A stretch of 54,272 nt of DNA, from NCBI GenBank assembly GCA_012103325.1, contig WLWY01000021.1, positions 1 through 54,272 of the forward strand. The letters are read 5' to 3'. The DNA is from Alphaproteobacteria bacterium. Lineage in GTDB: Bacteria; Pseudomonadota; Alphaproteobacteria; UBA8366; GCA-2717185. The position numbers were made by a program, and so were the translations under genes. The notes beneath the pieces were generated by a model, which searched no databases, was not told the DNA's origin, and saw nothing but the letters and a program-made list of their open reading frames with translations. Position 1 is the first letter of the stretch; every line of letters starts with the position of its first letter. Shown in pieces: positions 34,426 to 42,927 of the stretch.

Positions 34426-34489
34426 GAATCCCCAATGGGGATTCACCTAACTTTCGACATCTAAAGAGCGAGCCTAAGTTTAGGCTCGC
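34426..34489. promoter_or_regulatory. Two perfect palindromes upstream of the response-regulator gene
   Basis: GAATCCCC-AAT-GGGGATTC at 34426-34444 and GCGAGCCTAA-GT-TTAGGCTCGC at 34468-34489 are both perfect. They lie between divergent amidase and response-regulator starts, where a terminator is not expected, and no T-run follows. They could be operators or 5'-leader hairpins of the response-regulator transcript. Confidence 0.45.
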
Positions 34490-34580
34490 GGACAACGATG
34501 GCGCCCGCGCCACCGCGCAACATTCATATTTGGCACTTCGAAACGGCCCCCGGCGGGGACGTCGAGGATGGGTATGTGCA

Positions 34581-34943
34581 ATGACTGACAAACGATTGCT
34601 GATGGTAGACGACGAGCCGGCACTCGGCGAGATCGTTCGCTTCGTGGCGGAAGACCTGGGCTACGACGTCCAGATAACAACCCACGGCAAAGAATTTATG
34701 CAGGCGTTCGAGAGCTTCGAACCGACAACGATCATCGTCGACATCGTCATGCCGAACATCGATGGCATCGAGCTGATCCACTGGCTGCACGGACATGATT
34801 GCGACGCCAAGATCCTCGTGACCTCCGGCTCCAGCGAAGCCTACGCGAGGATGGCGAGAAACCTTGGCGACGCTCGGGGCCTCGACATCTCGGTTATCGA
34901 GAAACCGTTCAGAACCGCCACGTTACGCGCGTTGCTCGCGTAA
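34581..34943 (+). CDS. Single-domain response regulator
   Basis: The 120-residue protein consists of one receiver domain: acidic pair D10-D11 (LLMVDDEPALGE), phospho-acceptor D54 (IIVDIVMPN), the Thr/Ser switch T81 (ILVTSGSS) and K108 (VIEKPFRT). No output domain and no histidine kinase gene adjoin it. Such proteins relay phosphate or bind partner proteins. Start at ATG 34581 removes a poorly coding upstream extension that runs through two palindromes. Confidence 0.92.
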   Translation: MTDKRLLMVDDEPALGEIVRFVAEDLGYDVQITTHGKEFMQAFESFEPTTIIVDIVMPNIDGIELIHWLHGHDCDAKILVTSGSSEAYARMARNLGDARGLDISVIEKPFRTATLRALLA

Positions 34944-35046
34944 TCGGAATTAAGGGTCGGTAGGCGCCGAGTTTGCCCATTTGAAATCTGGGATTGCCGC
35001 CTAAAACGGGTATCATGGCGCGTAGGAAAAACCATGCGGAGCCATC

Positions 35047-36357
35047 ATGCCGAAGAAGAAAATGCATATCGCCCAGTTCCTGGTGCATGGGCCGACCTAT
35101 CACAGCCTTGCCATGTGGCGGCATCCCAAGTCGGAGATGACGAAGGACAACTGGGCGCGGCCGGAACTCTATCAGCACATCGCCAGAACGTGCGAGCGCG
35201 GCATGTTCGACATGGTCTTCTTCGCCGACCTGAACTACATCTCCGACACCTTCCGCGGCTCGCTGGAACCGGCGTTGCGCTATGCGGTGCAGGCACCGGA
35301 GCACGACCCGGTGCCGCTGCTGTCCTATATGGGCGCGGTGACCAGCCATATCGGGCTCGGCGCGACGCTTTCCGTCAGTCATCATCATCCGTTCTATATG
35401 GCGCGCCTTTGGGCCACGCTTGACCATCTGACCGGCGGACGCGCGGCGTGGAATGTCGTGACGTCGGTCAACGACAATCAGGCCGCCAACTATGGTGCGG
35501 AACGCGAACCGACCGATACCCGCTATGAGAAGGCCGGCGAGTTCATCGACGTGTGCCAGCAGCTTTGGAATAGCTGGGATGAAGATGCGGTCGTCATGGA
35601 TCGCGAGAACGCCATATTCACCGATTCCACAAAAGTGCGGCGGATCGAATTCGAGGGCGAGTTCTACAAATCCCGTGGGCCGTTGAACGTCATCCGGTCG
35701 CCGCAAAACGGCCCAGCCCTTCTGCAAGCGGGAACCTCACCGAAAGGCAAGGCGCTCGCGGCAAAATACGCCGATGCCATCTTTGCCATCCAACCGCACG
35801 CAAGAGATGCGGCCGCCTATTACGTCGATATCAAGGGCCGCATGGAAGCGATCGGCCGGGATCCCAACACCTGTAAAATCCTCTATGGCATGCAGCCGAT
35901 CATCGGCGAGAGCGAGGCGGAAGCGGCAGAAAAGCAGGAATTCCACAACAGCCTGGTGCCCGAAGACGGCGGCATGGCGATCCTCTCCGCCCATCTCAAC
36001 TTCGATATGTCGACGCTATCGCCCGACGTTGAAATGGCAAGCCGAACCGAACCCGAATTGCAGCGTATGAAACCCCGATACACCAAGCCGTCCGGCGGGT
36101 CTTACACGGCGCGGGAAATTGCCACGCGGCACGGGCAAAGCGTCAGCCTGCCGCAATTCGTCGGTACAGCAAAAAGCGTGGCCGATCAGATGGAGGCCTT
36201 TGTCGATACGGTCGGTGGCGACGGGTTCATGATTTCCCCGATCTACTGTCCCGGCGCGATCGAGGAATTCGTCGACCTCGTCGTCCCGGAACTGCAGCGC
36301 CGCGGACTGTTCCGCACGGCGTACAGCGGCACGACGCAGCGCGCCCATTTATTGTAG
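35047..36357 (+). CDS. LLM flavin-dependent monooxygenase, NtaA/SnaA/DszA type
   Basis: The 436-residue protein belongs to the long luciferase branch (NtaA, SnaA, DszA): KKKMHIAQFLVHGPTYHSLAMWRHP, the LTGGRAAWNVVTSVNDNQAANYG motif, and GPLNVIRSPQNGPALLQAGTSPKG are diagnostic. These FMNH2-dependent enzymes oxygenate xenobiotics such as nitrilotriacetate or dibenzothiophene sulfone with help of a flavin reductase, and no reductase lies next to it. It is a single gene followed by palindromic repeat copy 3. Confidence 0.9.
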   Translation: MPKKKMHIAQFLVHGPTYHSLAMWRHPKSEMTKDNWARPELYQHIARTCERGMFDMVFFADLNYISDTFRGSLEPALRYAVQAPEHDPVPLLSYMGAVTSHIGLGATLSVSHHHPFYMARLWATLDHLTGGRAAWNVVTSVNDNQAANYGAEREPTDTRYEKAGEFIDVCQQLWNSWDEDAVVMDRENAIFTDSTKVRRIEFEGEFYKSRGPLNVIRSPQNGPALLQAGTSPKGKALAAKYADAIFAIQPHARDAAAYYVDIKGRMEAIGRDPNTCKILYGMQPIIGESEAEAAEKQEFHNSLVPEDGGMAILSAHLNFDMSTLSPDVEMASRTEPELQRMKPRYTKPSGGSYTAREIATRHGQSVSLPQFVGTAKSVADQMEAFVDTVGGDGFMISPIYCPGAIEEFVDLVVPELQRRGLFRTAYSGTTQRAHLL

Positions 36358-36379
36358 GACGATTAGGTCGCGTTGAAGG

Positions 36380-36479
36380 CACCCCCTTCCTAGCCTTCCC
36401 CCCTCAAGGGGGAGGGGAATCGAATGCATTTTCTATACCGTCCCTTCCCCCTTGAGGGGGGAAGGCTAGGAAGGGGGTG
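36380..36479. repeat. Palindromic intergenic repeat, copy 3 (nearly perfect)
   Basis: Arms 36380-36418 and 36441-36479 are reverse complements over 39 bases with one mismatch, around a 22-base AT-richer loop. The left arm starts CACCCCCTTCCTAGCC and contains CCCCCCTCAAGGGGG. It lies between two convergent genes and resembles copies at 28551 and 31721. It could form a long hairpin in RNA or a cruciform in DNA. Confidence 0.88.
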
Positions 36480-36506
36480 GAAGGCTCGAACGACCGTAAA
36501 TCCCAC

Positions 36507-37235
36507 CTAGCTGAAATGCATCGCGCCGTTAATATCCAGCACCGCGCCGTTCACATAACTCGCCGCCGGAGAGACCAGGAACGCCAGCGGGCCAGCGATT
36601 TCTTCCGCCTGGGCCATGCGCTTCATCGGAAACATTTCTGGCTCGAAGGGCTCGCCCTGAGTCATTGGTGTCGCCACCGGTCCGGGGGCGACGGCGTTGA
36701 TCGTGACATTGTGCGGCGCGCCGCGTCGCGAGAACCAGCGCACGAAGGAATGGATGCCGCCCTTCGACATCGCGTAGTGCGGTGCTGCCCGCACTCCGCC
36801 GATACGACCGGCGATGGAGCCGATCAGCGCGATCCGTCCCCCCTTGCGTTCGACCATGCCGGGGAAGAAGGCGCGGGTCAGGTTCAGCGGGCCTTGCAGA
36901 TTGATGTTGAAGACGCGCTCGGCGACTTCATCCCAGCCGTCGTCGTTCCAGTCGTCGAACGGGCAAATCGCCGCGCAATCGACCAGCGCGTAGACATCGC
37001 CACTAGATGCGGCCCAGGCTTCGACGGCCGTCCGGTCGGTGACGTCGAGCGCCGTTGCTTTGGACTCCCGCCCCTGCCCGCGCAGGAAATCGGCCAGCGG
37101 TTCCGGCGCTTCCAGATCGGCCACCATCACGTCCGCGCCCATGCTCGCGACCAACCGTGCGGTTTCCGAACCGATGCCGCCGCCAGCACCACTGATTGCG
37201 ATCCGCCGGCCCGAAAGATCGAATGCCTGAACCAT
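36507..37235 (-). CDS. Short-chain dehydrogenase/reductase
   Basis: The 242-residue SDR has the cofactor loop ISGAGGGIGSETARLV (residues ~14-29), the acidic MVADLEAPE that favours NAD, the catalytic serine in IALIGSIAGRIGG and the YxxxK motif HYAMSKGGIHSF, and an SDR C-terminus with SPAASYVNGAVLDINGAM. It follows the ParB-domain gene by 10 bases in the same direction, so the FAD oxidase, ParB-like and SDR genes are probably one reverse operon. Confidence 0.92.
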   Translation of the reverse strand: MVQAFDLSGRRIAISGAGGGIGSETARLVASMGADVMVADLEAPEPLADFLRGQGRESKATALDVTDRTAVEAWAASSGDVYALVDCAAICPFDDWNDDGWDEVAERVFNINLQGPLNLTRAFFPGMVERKGGRIALIGSIAGRIGGVRAAPHYAMSKGGIHSFVRWFSRRGAPHNVTINAVAPGPVATPMTQGEPFEPEMFPMKRMAQAEEIAGPLAFLVSPAASYVNGAVLDINGAMHFS

Positions 37236-37245
37236 AACCTGCCCC

Positions 37246-37509
37246 CTATAAACTGTAGTTTCCTTCGCGCACGATGAACGCCTCGACGGTTTCCTCGCCG
37301 AGCAGCTTCACCGCCTCGATGCGATGTGCGCCGTTGACGAGGATAAAGCCTTTCTTGGCGTCGCGGCGCACCTGGATCGGCACCTTCTGCCCGTCCTCCA
37401 GAATGCTTTCCGCAATCTCGTTGATCTTTTCCTCTTCGAGCGCATTGCGCCGTTTATTCGGTATGTAGATTTCTTCGAGCTTAATAAATTCTGATTTCAG
37501 CATCGCCAT
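37246..37509 (-). CDS. Stand-alone ParB/sulfiredoxin-like domain protein
   Basis: The 87-residue protein LKSEFIKLEEIYIPNKRRN ... INEIAESILEDGQKVPIQVRRDAKKGFILVNGAHRIEAVKLLG has the N-terminal ParB fold with the NGAHR nucleotide-binding motif, but no helix-turn-helix or dimer domain. Such solo domains bind CTP or ATP in relatives or act as sulfiredoxin-like enzymes. It stands between two oxidoreductase genes, so it is not part of a parAB locus. Start ATG 37509 or 37503. Confidence 0.82.
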   Translation of the reverse strand: MAMLKSEFIKLEEIYIPNKRRNALEEEKINEIAESILEDGQKVPIQVRRDAKKGFILVNGAHRIEAVKLLGEETVEAFIVREGNYSL

Positions 37510-37527
37510 CTTTTTAGGCCTTCTTCG

Positions 37528-38694
37528 TCATGCTGAAAAACCCCGTTCCAGCAACGGTTCATCGTCGATGACTCGTTGATAGGACAGCCGGCTGAGATCG
37601 ATGGTCTGGTAGCCGCCGTCGAGCAGTAGCTCCTTCATCGCGCGGCCGATCGCCGGGCCTTTCTGCAGGCCCGCACCGGAAAAGCCGGTGGCGACGTAGA
37701 AGTTCTCCAACCCGCCGATCCACGGCCCGATGATCGTGTTGCCGTCCATCCGGTTGTAGGCGTAGTGCCCGGACCAGCTGCGCATCACCTTCAGGCTCTC
37801 GAATTTGGGCACCCGGTGTGCCACGGCCGGCCACATGATCTCGTCGAACAGATGGTGCCTGACCTCCCAGTCAAAGCCACCCGGCACGTCGACATCGGTC
37901 AGCCCGACTGTATAGCCCGCGCCTTCCTGCCGGAACGAGACGTGCGAGGGGTCCTTGGTCAGCGGCATGGTTTCCAGCTCGGCACGCGTCTCGACATAGA
38001 AGGTCGAGCGGCTGAGCGGCTCCACCGGCATCTTCATGCCAACCATCTCAGAAATCTCAGGCCCCCAGGCGCCGGCCACATTGACGACGATTTCCGCATC
38101 GATCTTCTTGCCGGAGTCCAGCACGACGCGCTCGACCTTCGTCGCGTTTGCCTCGATATCGACGACCCGGTCCTGTACATATTCCACGCCCAACTCGCGC
38201 GCCTTACGCCGAAAGCCCAGCACCGCCGCGTGCGGATCGATGAAGCCGTCCTTCGGGCCATGCAGGGCGGCATCGATATCGTCGACTCGCATCGACGGGA
38301 AGCGCCGTTTCACTTCATCGCGGTCGATCATCTCGTTCGGCGCGCCGAGCGATTTCTGCAGCGCGCAGTTCGCCTCCGCGTCCGCAACTTCCTGTGTACC
38401 CGCCAGCAGATGCAAGTAGCCGTATTCGAGGAAATCGAAGCGGCCTGGCTGCCCGCCGACGTCCACGAGATTGGCGAAATCCTTGTAGAATTCCTGCCCG
38501 AACTTGGACATCTCGATGTTTTCCGCCAAGCCATGCATCATCCGTACGCCGCCGGACGAACGTGGCGCCGCCGCGAATTCGTAACTCGGATCCGGCTCGA
38601 TCACACAGACGTCGCCCGCCTTGCCCGCCATGGCGAGGTGATAGGCGATGCTGGAGCCCATGATGCTGCCCCCAATGATCACGATGTCCGCCAT
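37528..38694 (-). CDS. FAD-dependent oxidoreductase, sarcosine oxidase-like
   Basis: The 388-residue DAO-superfamily flavoprotein starts at ATG 38694 so that the FAD loop MADIVIIGGSIMGSSIAYHLAMAG lies at the very N-terminus. It shows RSSGGVRMMHG, VVNVAGAWGPEISEMVGMKMPVEP and the C-terminal FYVATGFSGAGLQKGPAIGRAMKELL. Homologues oxidise N-methyl amino acids such as sarcosine or dimethylglycine. It heads the operon with the ParB-like and SDR genes and is divergent from the M19-like gene. Confidence 0.9.
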   Translation of the reverse strand: MADIVIIGGSIMGSSIAYHLAMAGKAGDVCVIEPDPSYEFAAAPRSSGGVRMMHGLAENIEMSKFGQEFYKDFANLVDVGGQPGRFDFLEYGYLHLLAGTQEVADAEANCALQKSLGAPNEMIDRDEVKRRFPSMRVDDIDAALHGPKDGFIDPHAAVLGFRRKARELGVEYVQDRVVDIEANATKVERVVLDSGKKIDAEIVVNVAGAWGPEISEMVGMKMPVEPLSRSTFYVETRAELETMPLTKDPSHVSFRQEGAGYTVGLTDVDVPGGFDWEVRHHLFDEIMWPAVAHRVPKFESLKVMRSWSGHYAYNRMDGNTIIGPWIGGLENFYVATGFSGAGLQKGPAIGRAMKELLLDGGYQTIDLSRLSYQRVIDDEPLLERGFSA

Positions 38695-38834
38695 AGCCCG
38701 GTCCTTCTTATGCCCATACAGACCGCCATGATCCCGCCGCGCTTGCGGTCGGGTCAAGATTATTCGTCAGTTGGCGCGACGAGCTGCATTCGCTAGCTTA
38801 GCGCTCTTTCTTAGAAGCGCGGAGAAACCATCCC

Positions 38835-39818
38835 ATGACCGACCTGCACCAAGATGCCATCGTGATCGACGGCCTGATTATCTCGAACTGGAGCCGCGCC
38901 GTTTTCGAGGACATGAAGCGCGGTGGCCTGACGGCGGCGAACTGCACCTGCTCCGTCTGGGACGGGTTCAAGGGCACGATGCAGAACATCGCGCAGTGGA
39001 AGGGCTGGTTCGAAGAGCATGACGATCTGCTGCTGCAAGTCTTCACCACCGAGGACATCCGCCGCGCCAAGCAGGAAGGCAAGGTCGGCATCATCCTCGG
39101 CTGGCAGAACACAGGCGGGATTGAGGATCGCGTCGACTTCCTGCAGCTCTTCAAGGAGCTCGGCGTCGGGGTGATGCAGCTCACCTACAACACGCAGAAC
39201 CTTGTCGGCACCGGCTGTTGGGAAAGCGTCGACAGCGGCCTGTCCGATTTCGGCCGCGAGGTGATCGAGGAGATGAACCGGCTCGGCATCCTGGTCGACC
39301 TCTCCCATGTGGGCGCGCAGACCAGCGAGGATGCCATCCTGCATTCCAAGAAGCCGGTCGCCTACACCCATTGCGCGCCAAACGGCCTGAAGGACTATCC
39401 GCGCAACAAGACGGACGAGCAGTTGCGCTTCATCGCCGACCGCGGCGGCTTCGTTGGCGTCTGCACCTACCCGCCCTTTCTGCCGTGGGGCACGGAGACG
39501 AACATCGAAAACTGCATCGAAGAGTTCGACTACGTGATCAACGTGGTCGGCGAAGACTGCGTTGGCATTGGGACCGACTTCACCCAGGACCAAGACTCCG
39601 CCTTCTTCGATTACCTGTCGCTCGATAAGGGACACGGTCGACGGCTGGTCCCGAAACGGCCCGGCGGCGTTGTCAAAATGCCGGATGGCCTGAGCACAAT
39701 CGGCGAGTTTCCGAACCTCACCGCCGCCATGGAAAAGGCCGGCTGGCCCGAGACGAAAATTCGTAAGGTAATGGGCGAAAACTGGCTGCGCGTGCTCAAG
39801 GAAGTCTGGGGCGCTTAG
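38835..39818 (+). CDS. M19 membrane-dipeptidase-like protein with altered metal site
   Basis: The 327-residue protein has the renal-dipeptidase barrel: ILVDLSHVGAQTSEDAI, VAYTHCAPNGLKDYPRNKTDEQLRFIADRGGFVG and CVGIGTDFTQ. Yet the N-terminal zinc pair (HxD, usually DGHND) reads IDGLIISNW, and the bridging Glu region reads LGWQNTGG. It is also shorter than the usual 370-400 residues and lacks a signal peptide. It begins a two-gene forward unit with the aldolase (16 bases apart). It may hydrolyse something other than dipeptides. Confidence 0.82.
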   Translation: MTDLHQDAIVIDGLIISNWSRAVFEDMKRGGLTAANCTCSVWDGFKGTMQNIAQWKGWFEEHDDLLLQVFTTEDIRRAKQEGKVGIILGWQNTGGIEDRVDFLQLFKELGVGVMQLTYNTQNLVGTGCWESVDSGLSDFGREVIEEMNRLGILVDLSHVGAQTSEDAILHSKKPVAYTHCAPNGLKDYPRNKTDEQLRFIADRGGFVGVCTYPPFLPWGTETNIENCIEEFDYVINVVGEDCVGIGTDFTQDQDSAFFDYLSLDKGHGRRLVPKRPGGVVKMPDGLSTIGEFPNLTAAMEKAGWPETKIRKVMGENWLRVLKEVWGA

Positions 39819-39834
39819 AAAAGGGGAGACCGAC

Positions 39835-40623
39835 ATGACCGTTACGAAAAATCACGTCAAACAACAGTTGGAAGCGGGCAAGCTGGCGCTTGGCTTCGGT
39901 GTTTTGCAATCGCGCAAGGTCGATATCGCCAAGATCGCCAAAACCTGCGGCTACGACTGGTTGTTCGTCGACCTGGAACACAGTTCGATGGATCTCGATA
40001 CGGCTTCACAGATCTGCGTGGCGGCGCTCGATATTGGCGTCACGCCTCTGGTGCGCGTGCCGGGCCATGAGCATTTTCACGCCGCGCGCATCCTCGACAA
40101 CGGCGCAATGGGCATCGTCGTCCCTCACGTCGATACGGTCGAGGAAGCCCGCGCCGCCGTCGACCATGTGAAGTTCCCGCCACTCGGCCACCGCTCCATG
40201 ACGGGCGGATTGTCGCAACTCGGCTTCGCCAATCTCGGCGTCGCGGAGCAGCCCAAGGTGATGAACGAACAGACCATGGTCGTGATCATGCTGGAAACGC
40301 CCACGGCAATCGAAAACGCTGACGCCATTGCCGCCATCGAGGGCGTGGACGTGATGCTAATCGGCACCAACGATCTCGCCGCCGAAATGGGCATCCCCGG
40401 CCAGTTCGACCACGAGCGCATCGAAGCGGCCTACGACACGGCCCTTGCCGCTGCCAAGAAGCACGGCAAGCACGTCGGCCTCGGCGGGATCTACGACGAG
40501 GCGCTGGTGACCAAGTTCGTGAACAAAGGCGTCCGCTTCATCCTCGGCGGTGCCGATCTCGGCTTCATCATGTCCGCCGCGAGCGCGCGCAGTCAGTTTC
40601 TTCGGGGTCTCGAGACCGGCTGA
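39835..40623 (+). CDS. HpcH/HpaI-family aldolase
   Basis: The 262-residue class II pyruvate aldolase has LALGFGVLQSRKVDIAKIAKTCGYDWLFVDLEHSSMD (catalytic His in DLEHS), LVRVPGHEHFHAARILDNGAMGIVVPHVDTVEEAR, VVIMLETPTAIENADAIAAIEGVDVMLIGTNDLA (metal Glu and Asp) and the C-terminal ILGGADLGFI. It cleaves 2-keto-4-hydroxy acids to pyruvate or oxaloacetate plus an aldehyde. It is paired with the M19-like gene. Confidence 0.92.
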   Translation: MTVTKNHVKQQLEAGKLALGFGVLQSRKVDIAKIAKTCGYDWLFVDLEHSSMDLDTASQICVAALDIGVTPLVRVPGHEHFHAARILDNGAMGIVVPHVDTVEEARAAVDHVKFPPLGHRSMTGGLSQLGFANLGVAEQPKVMNEQTMVVIMLETPTAIENADAIAAIEGVDVMLIGTNDLAAEMGIPGQFDHERIEAAYDTALAAAKKHGKHVGLGGIYDEALVTKFVNKGVRFILGGADLGFIMSAASARSQFLRGLETG

Positions 40624-40783
40624 TCGCCGCAAGCCGGGCGACATGCTCGGACATCAGGTCAGTCGCGTCCACGTTTGGCCGCAAGATATCGAACCGGATA
40701 GGACCGGCGGACTCTGAGCCGGAGAGCCGAGGCAAATCGAGCGTCGTCCCGGCGATGAAATCATAAATCCGCGTACAACTCAT
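40568..40783 (-). CDS. Possible small hypothetical protein
   Basis: A 71-codon frame starts at ATG 40783 behind a strong ribosome site (GAGGAAAGGTGG) and encodes MSCTRIYDFIAGTTLDLPRL and on. It overlaps the end of the aldolase gene by 56 bases on the other strand. Codon use looks coding in its upstream two thirds, but there is no recognisable domain. The rest of the gap, 40784-40942, holds the promoters and no other gene. Confidence 0.4.
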   Translation of the reverse strand: MSCTRIYDFIAGTTLDLPRLSGSESAGPIRFDILRPNVDATDLMSEHVARLAAISRSRDPEETDCARSRRT

Positions 40784-40942
40784 TTTTGCCACCTTTCCTC
40801 GCTACCGTAGCCATTATGTACGGCAGCGGCGGCGCGATCTTTGATTCATGTCATTTTTTTTGCAACGCCGTTGTGTGAAATCAGCAGATCGGGCAATGTC
40901 AGTCTGAAAACGCGTTAACCGAGTATCAACCAGGGGGTATCC

Positions 40943-41392
40943 ATGCGCCTTATCGTTCTCTCCTTCATCTTAGTTTTCAGCACCTTATCGACCGTTCAGG
41001 CTGGCGAAGGCCTTGTCGTGAAAAACAGCCCCTACAGCGTCGGGGAAACCCTGGACCGGCTCGAAGCGATCTTCAAGAAGAAGGGCATCACGGTCTTCGC
41101 GCGGATCGATCACGCGGCGGGCGCGGCCAAAATCGGCAAAACCATGCCGGCGACTCAGGTGCTTATTTTCGGCAATCCGAAGCTCGGTACGCCGCTAATG
41201 GAGAGTCAGCGCAAAATCGGCATCGCCCTGCCCTTGAAGGTTCTGGCCTGGGAAGCGGACGGCACGGTCAAGATCGCCTATACCAAGCCCTCCCAGCTCG
41301 CGCGACGCTACGGCGTCGTCGACCGCGACCCGGTTCTGGCGAAGATGTCCGGCGCGCTCGACCATCTGACCAACGCGGCAATCAAGCAGTAG
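40943..41392 (+). CDS. Exported DUF302 family protein
   Basis: The 149-residue protein has a Sec signal peptide (MRLIVLSFILVFSTLSTVQA, cleavage before GEG) and the DUF302 domain: YSVGETLDRLEAIFKKKGITVFARIDHAAGAAKIG, TQVLIFGNPKLGTPLM and LPLKVLAWEADGTVKIAYTKP. The domain occurs alone in many periplasmic proteins and has unknown function. A G-rich ribosome site, GGGGG, lies seven bases before ATG. Confidence 0.88.
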   Translation: MRLIVLSFILVFSTLSTVQAGEGLVVKNSPYSVGETLDRLEAIFKKKGITVFARIDHAAGAAKIGKTMPATQVLIFGNPKLGTPLMESQRKIGIALPLKVLAWEADGTVKIAYTKPSQLARRYGVVDRDPVLAKMSGALDHLTNAAIKQ

Positions 41393-41461
41393 AGAGGACC
41401 ATCCGTCACGGTATGGCGCAACCGTCACGGATTGAGTTCGACTGACAGTGAGGACTAAACG

Positions 41462-42862
41462 ATGAACCGCCTTGCCGCGCTGCTTTTTGCGCTATTTGCG
41501 TTTCCCGCGCTTTTTCAAACGATTGAGTTCTTGGTCCCTGGCGCGGTCAAGCTCAACTTTATTTCAACGGCCGTTGCTTCAAGCAAGGTCGTGCTGAAGC
41601 CGGTTCCTTTAAATCCAACCGATCGGAATTTGCAACTTCCGACCAAGAAAGCGACGTTGCTCTATCCCAAGGAACGTCCGGCGTGGTGCGATGAAAGCGC
41701 GAACGTCTGCTACGGGCCGAAAGACAAAGGCAAAATCCTTTTCAATGCGGGCGGCGGTTCCATGCGGCCCCACGCGTGGCCTTATTTCAAGGTTTCGAGC
41801 GGCGGCACCCCGGCGGAGGGAAAGGCGTGCGAGAGCCGCCATTTCAGGAAAGGCCTCACGGGTGTCGTGGTATTCGACTGGAAGTGGGACAGGAAAGCGA
41901 AGAAGCGAAAAAAGAGATGGCTATGCCAGCCGATGCTTGATGGTAAGGCGCATCTCCATGTGCAAGTGAAACCAGGCCATACCTACAATCGCTGTTTTCA
42001 CGCGTGGCTGTTCGGAGACTTCATTGTATCTTCGCCGAAGGGCACGCCACTCGATCAGCGCCCCATTCTGCTGGCCTACAAGGCGAACAGCGGGTCCAAA
42101 ACAGGAGTGGAGCCGAATGCCTGCATTGCATCCCGCAGTGGCCGGAACCTCACAGTTTACGGCATTGTCGTTAAAAACGTGGAGAAAATTAGCGGCCGTT
42201 GGACCAAGCCGAGGATAAAAGATCCATACTATCGGTGCATTCAGCCGGGAATCGGCGCGCTCAAGGTGGTGAACAGCGATTTTGAAAACTGCCCTCATGG
42301 CGTGCAAGGCGGCGGTACGGAATGGCACATCTACAATTCCAAATTCCTCAACTGCTCTTATGCGGGAACGGGGTACAATCACTGCCTTTATGGTTCCCAC
42401 GGCCTTAACAAAATCACCGTGACAGGCAGCACCTTGCAAACCTGCGGCGGCCACGCCTTCAAGGGTATCGCCAAGGAGGCTGTAATTGAAAATTCCCGCC
42501 TCGAAACCGGTGTTCACGAGAAGTGCGATTCAGGGACCGTCTTTCACAATTCCTACGGTGGGAAAGTCACGCTCGATTCCGTCCATATCGTCAAAGGGAA
42601 GGACAAGGGCAACCCCAATATCTTCGGAACCGGAGACGGCAGTTCGAAACGATGCAAGGGCGTTGACGGCTATAGAGGTATCTGGACGCTGAAGAATGTC
42701 GAGATTACCGATAATGGTATCAAATTCCGCGGCAGGCGCGTGCTGGAAATTAAGGGCGGCTGCAAGAGATTGAAGCGGAGCAAGTGGATAGACAAAGGCA
42801 ACGCCACCTATAACGGTCGGCCGCTCGCATTCAAGAACGCGTTCCCCAAGTTCCCGAAGTAG
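41462..42862 (+). CDS. Secreted cysteine-rich parallel beta-helix protein
   Basis: The 466-residue protein has an N-terminal hydrophobic export segment (MNRLAALLFALFAFPALF), a Lys-rich middle and a C-terminal half with short beta-helix rungs (LTVYGIVVKNVEKISG, GALKVVNSDFENCPHG, WHIYNSKFLNCSYAG, ITVTGSTLQTCGGHAF, AVIENSRLETGVHEKC). At least fourteen cysteines suggest disulfides in the periplasm or outside the cell. Right-handed beta-helix proteins are often polysaccharide lyases or adhesins. Its GC content is visibly lower than the flanking operons, a sign of possible transfer. Confidence 0.75.
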   Translation: MNRLAALLFALFAFPALFQTIEFLVPGAVKLNFISTAVASSKVVLKPVPLNPTDRNLQLPTKKATLLYPKERPAWCDESANVCYGPKDKGKILFNAGGGSMRPHAWPYFKVSSGGTPAEGKACESRHFRKGLTGVVVFDWKWDRKAKKRKKRWLCQPMLDGKAHLHVQVKPGHTYNRCFHAWLFGDFIVSSPKGTPLDQRPILLAYKANSGSKTGVEPNACIASRSGRNLTVYGIVVKNVEKISGRWTKPRIKDPYYRCIQPGIGALKVVNSDFENCPHGVQGGGTEWHIYNSKFLNCSYAGTGYNHCLYGSHGLNKITVTGSTLQTCGGHAFKGIAKEAVIENSRLETGVHEKCDSGTVFHNSYGGKVTLDSVHIVKGKDKGNPNIFGTGDGSSKRCKGVDGYRGIWTLKNVEITDNGIKFRGRRVLEIKGGCKRLKRSKWIDKGNATYNGRPLAFKNAFPKFPK

Positions 42863-42927
42863 CCTAGAGTATCCGTCTTGATCAAGCGAGTTTTGGTGTC
42901 CAAGTACGATCGGCTTTGATGAGAGCG

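Noticed and set aside
37246..37509. Chromosome-partition (parAB) locus or replication origin near the ParB-domain gene
   Set aside because: There is no parA, no parS palindromes and no DnaA-box cluster; the protein is a lone domain between metabolic genes.
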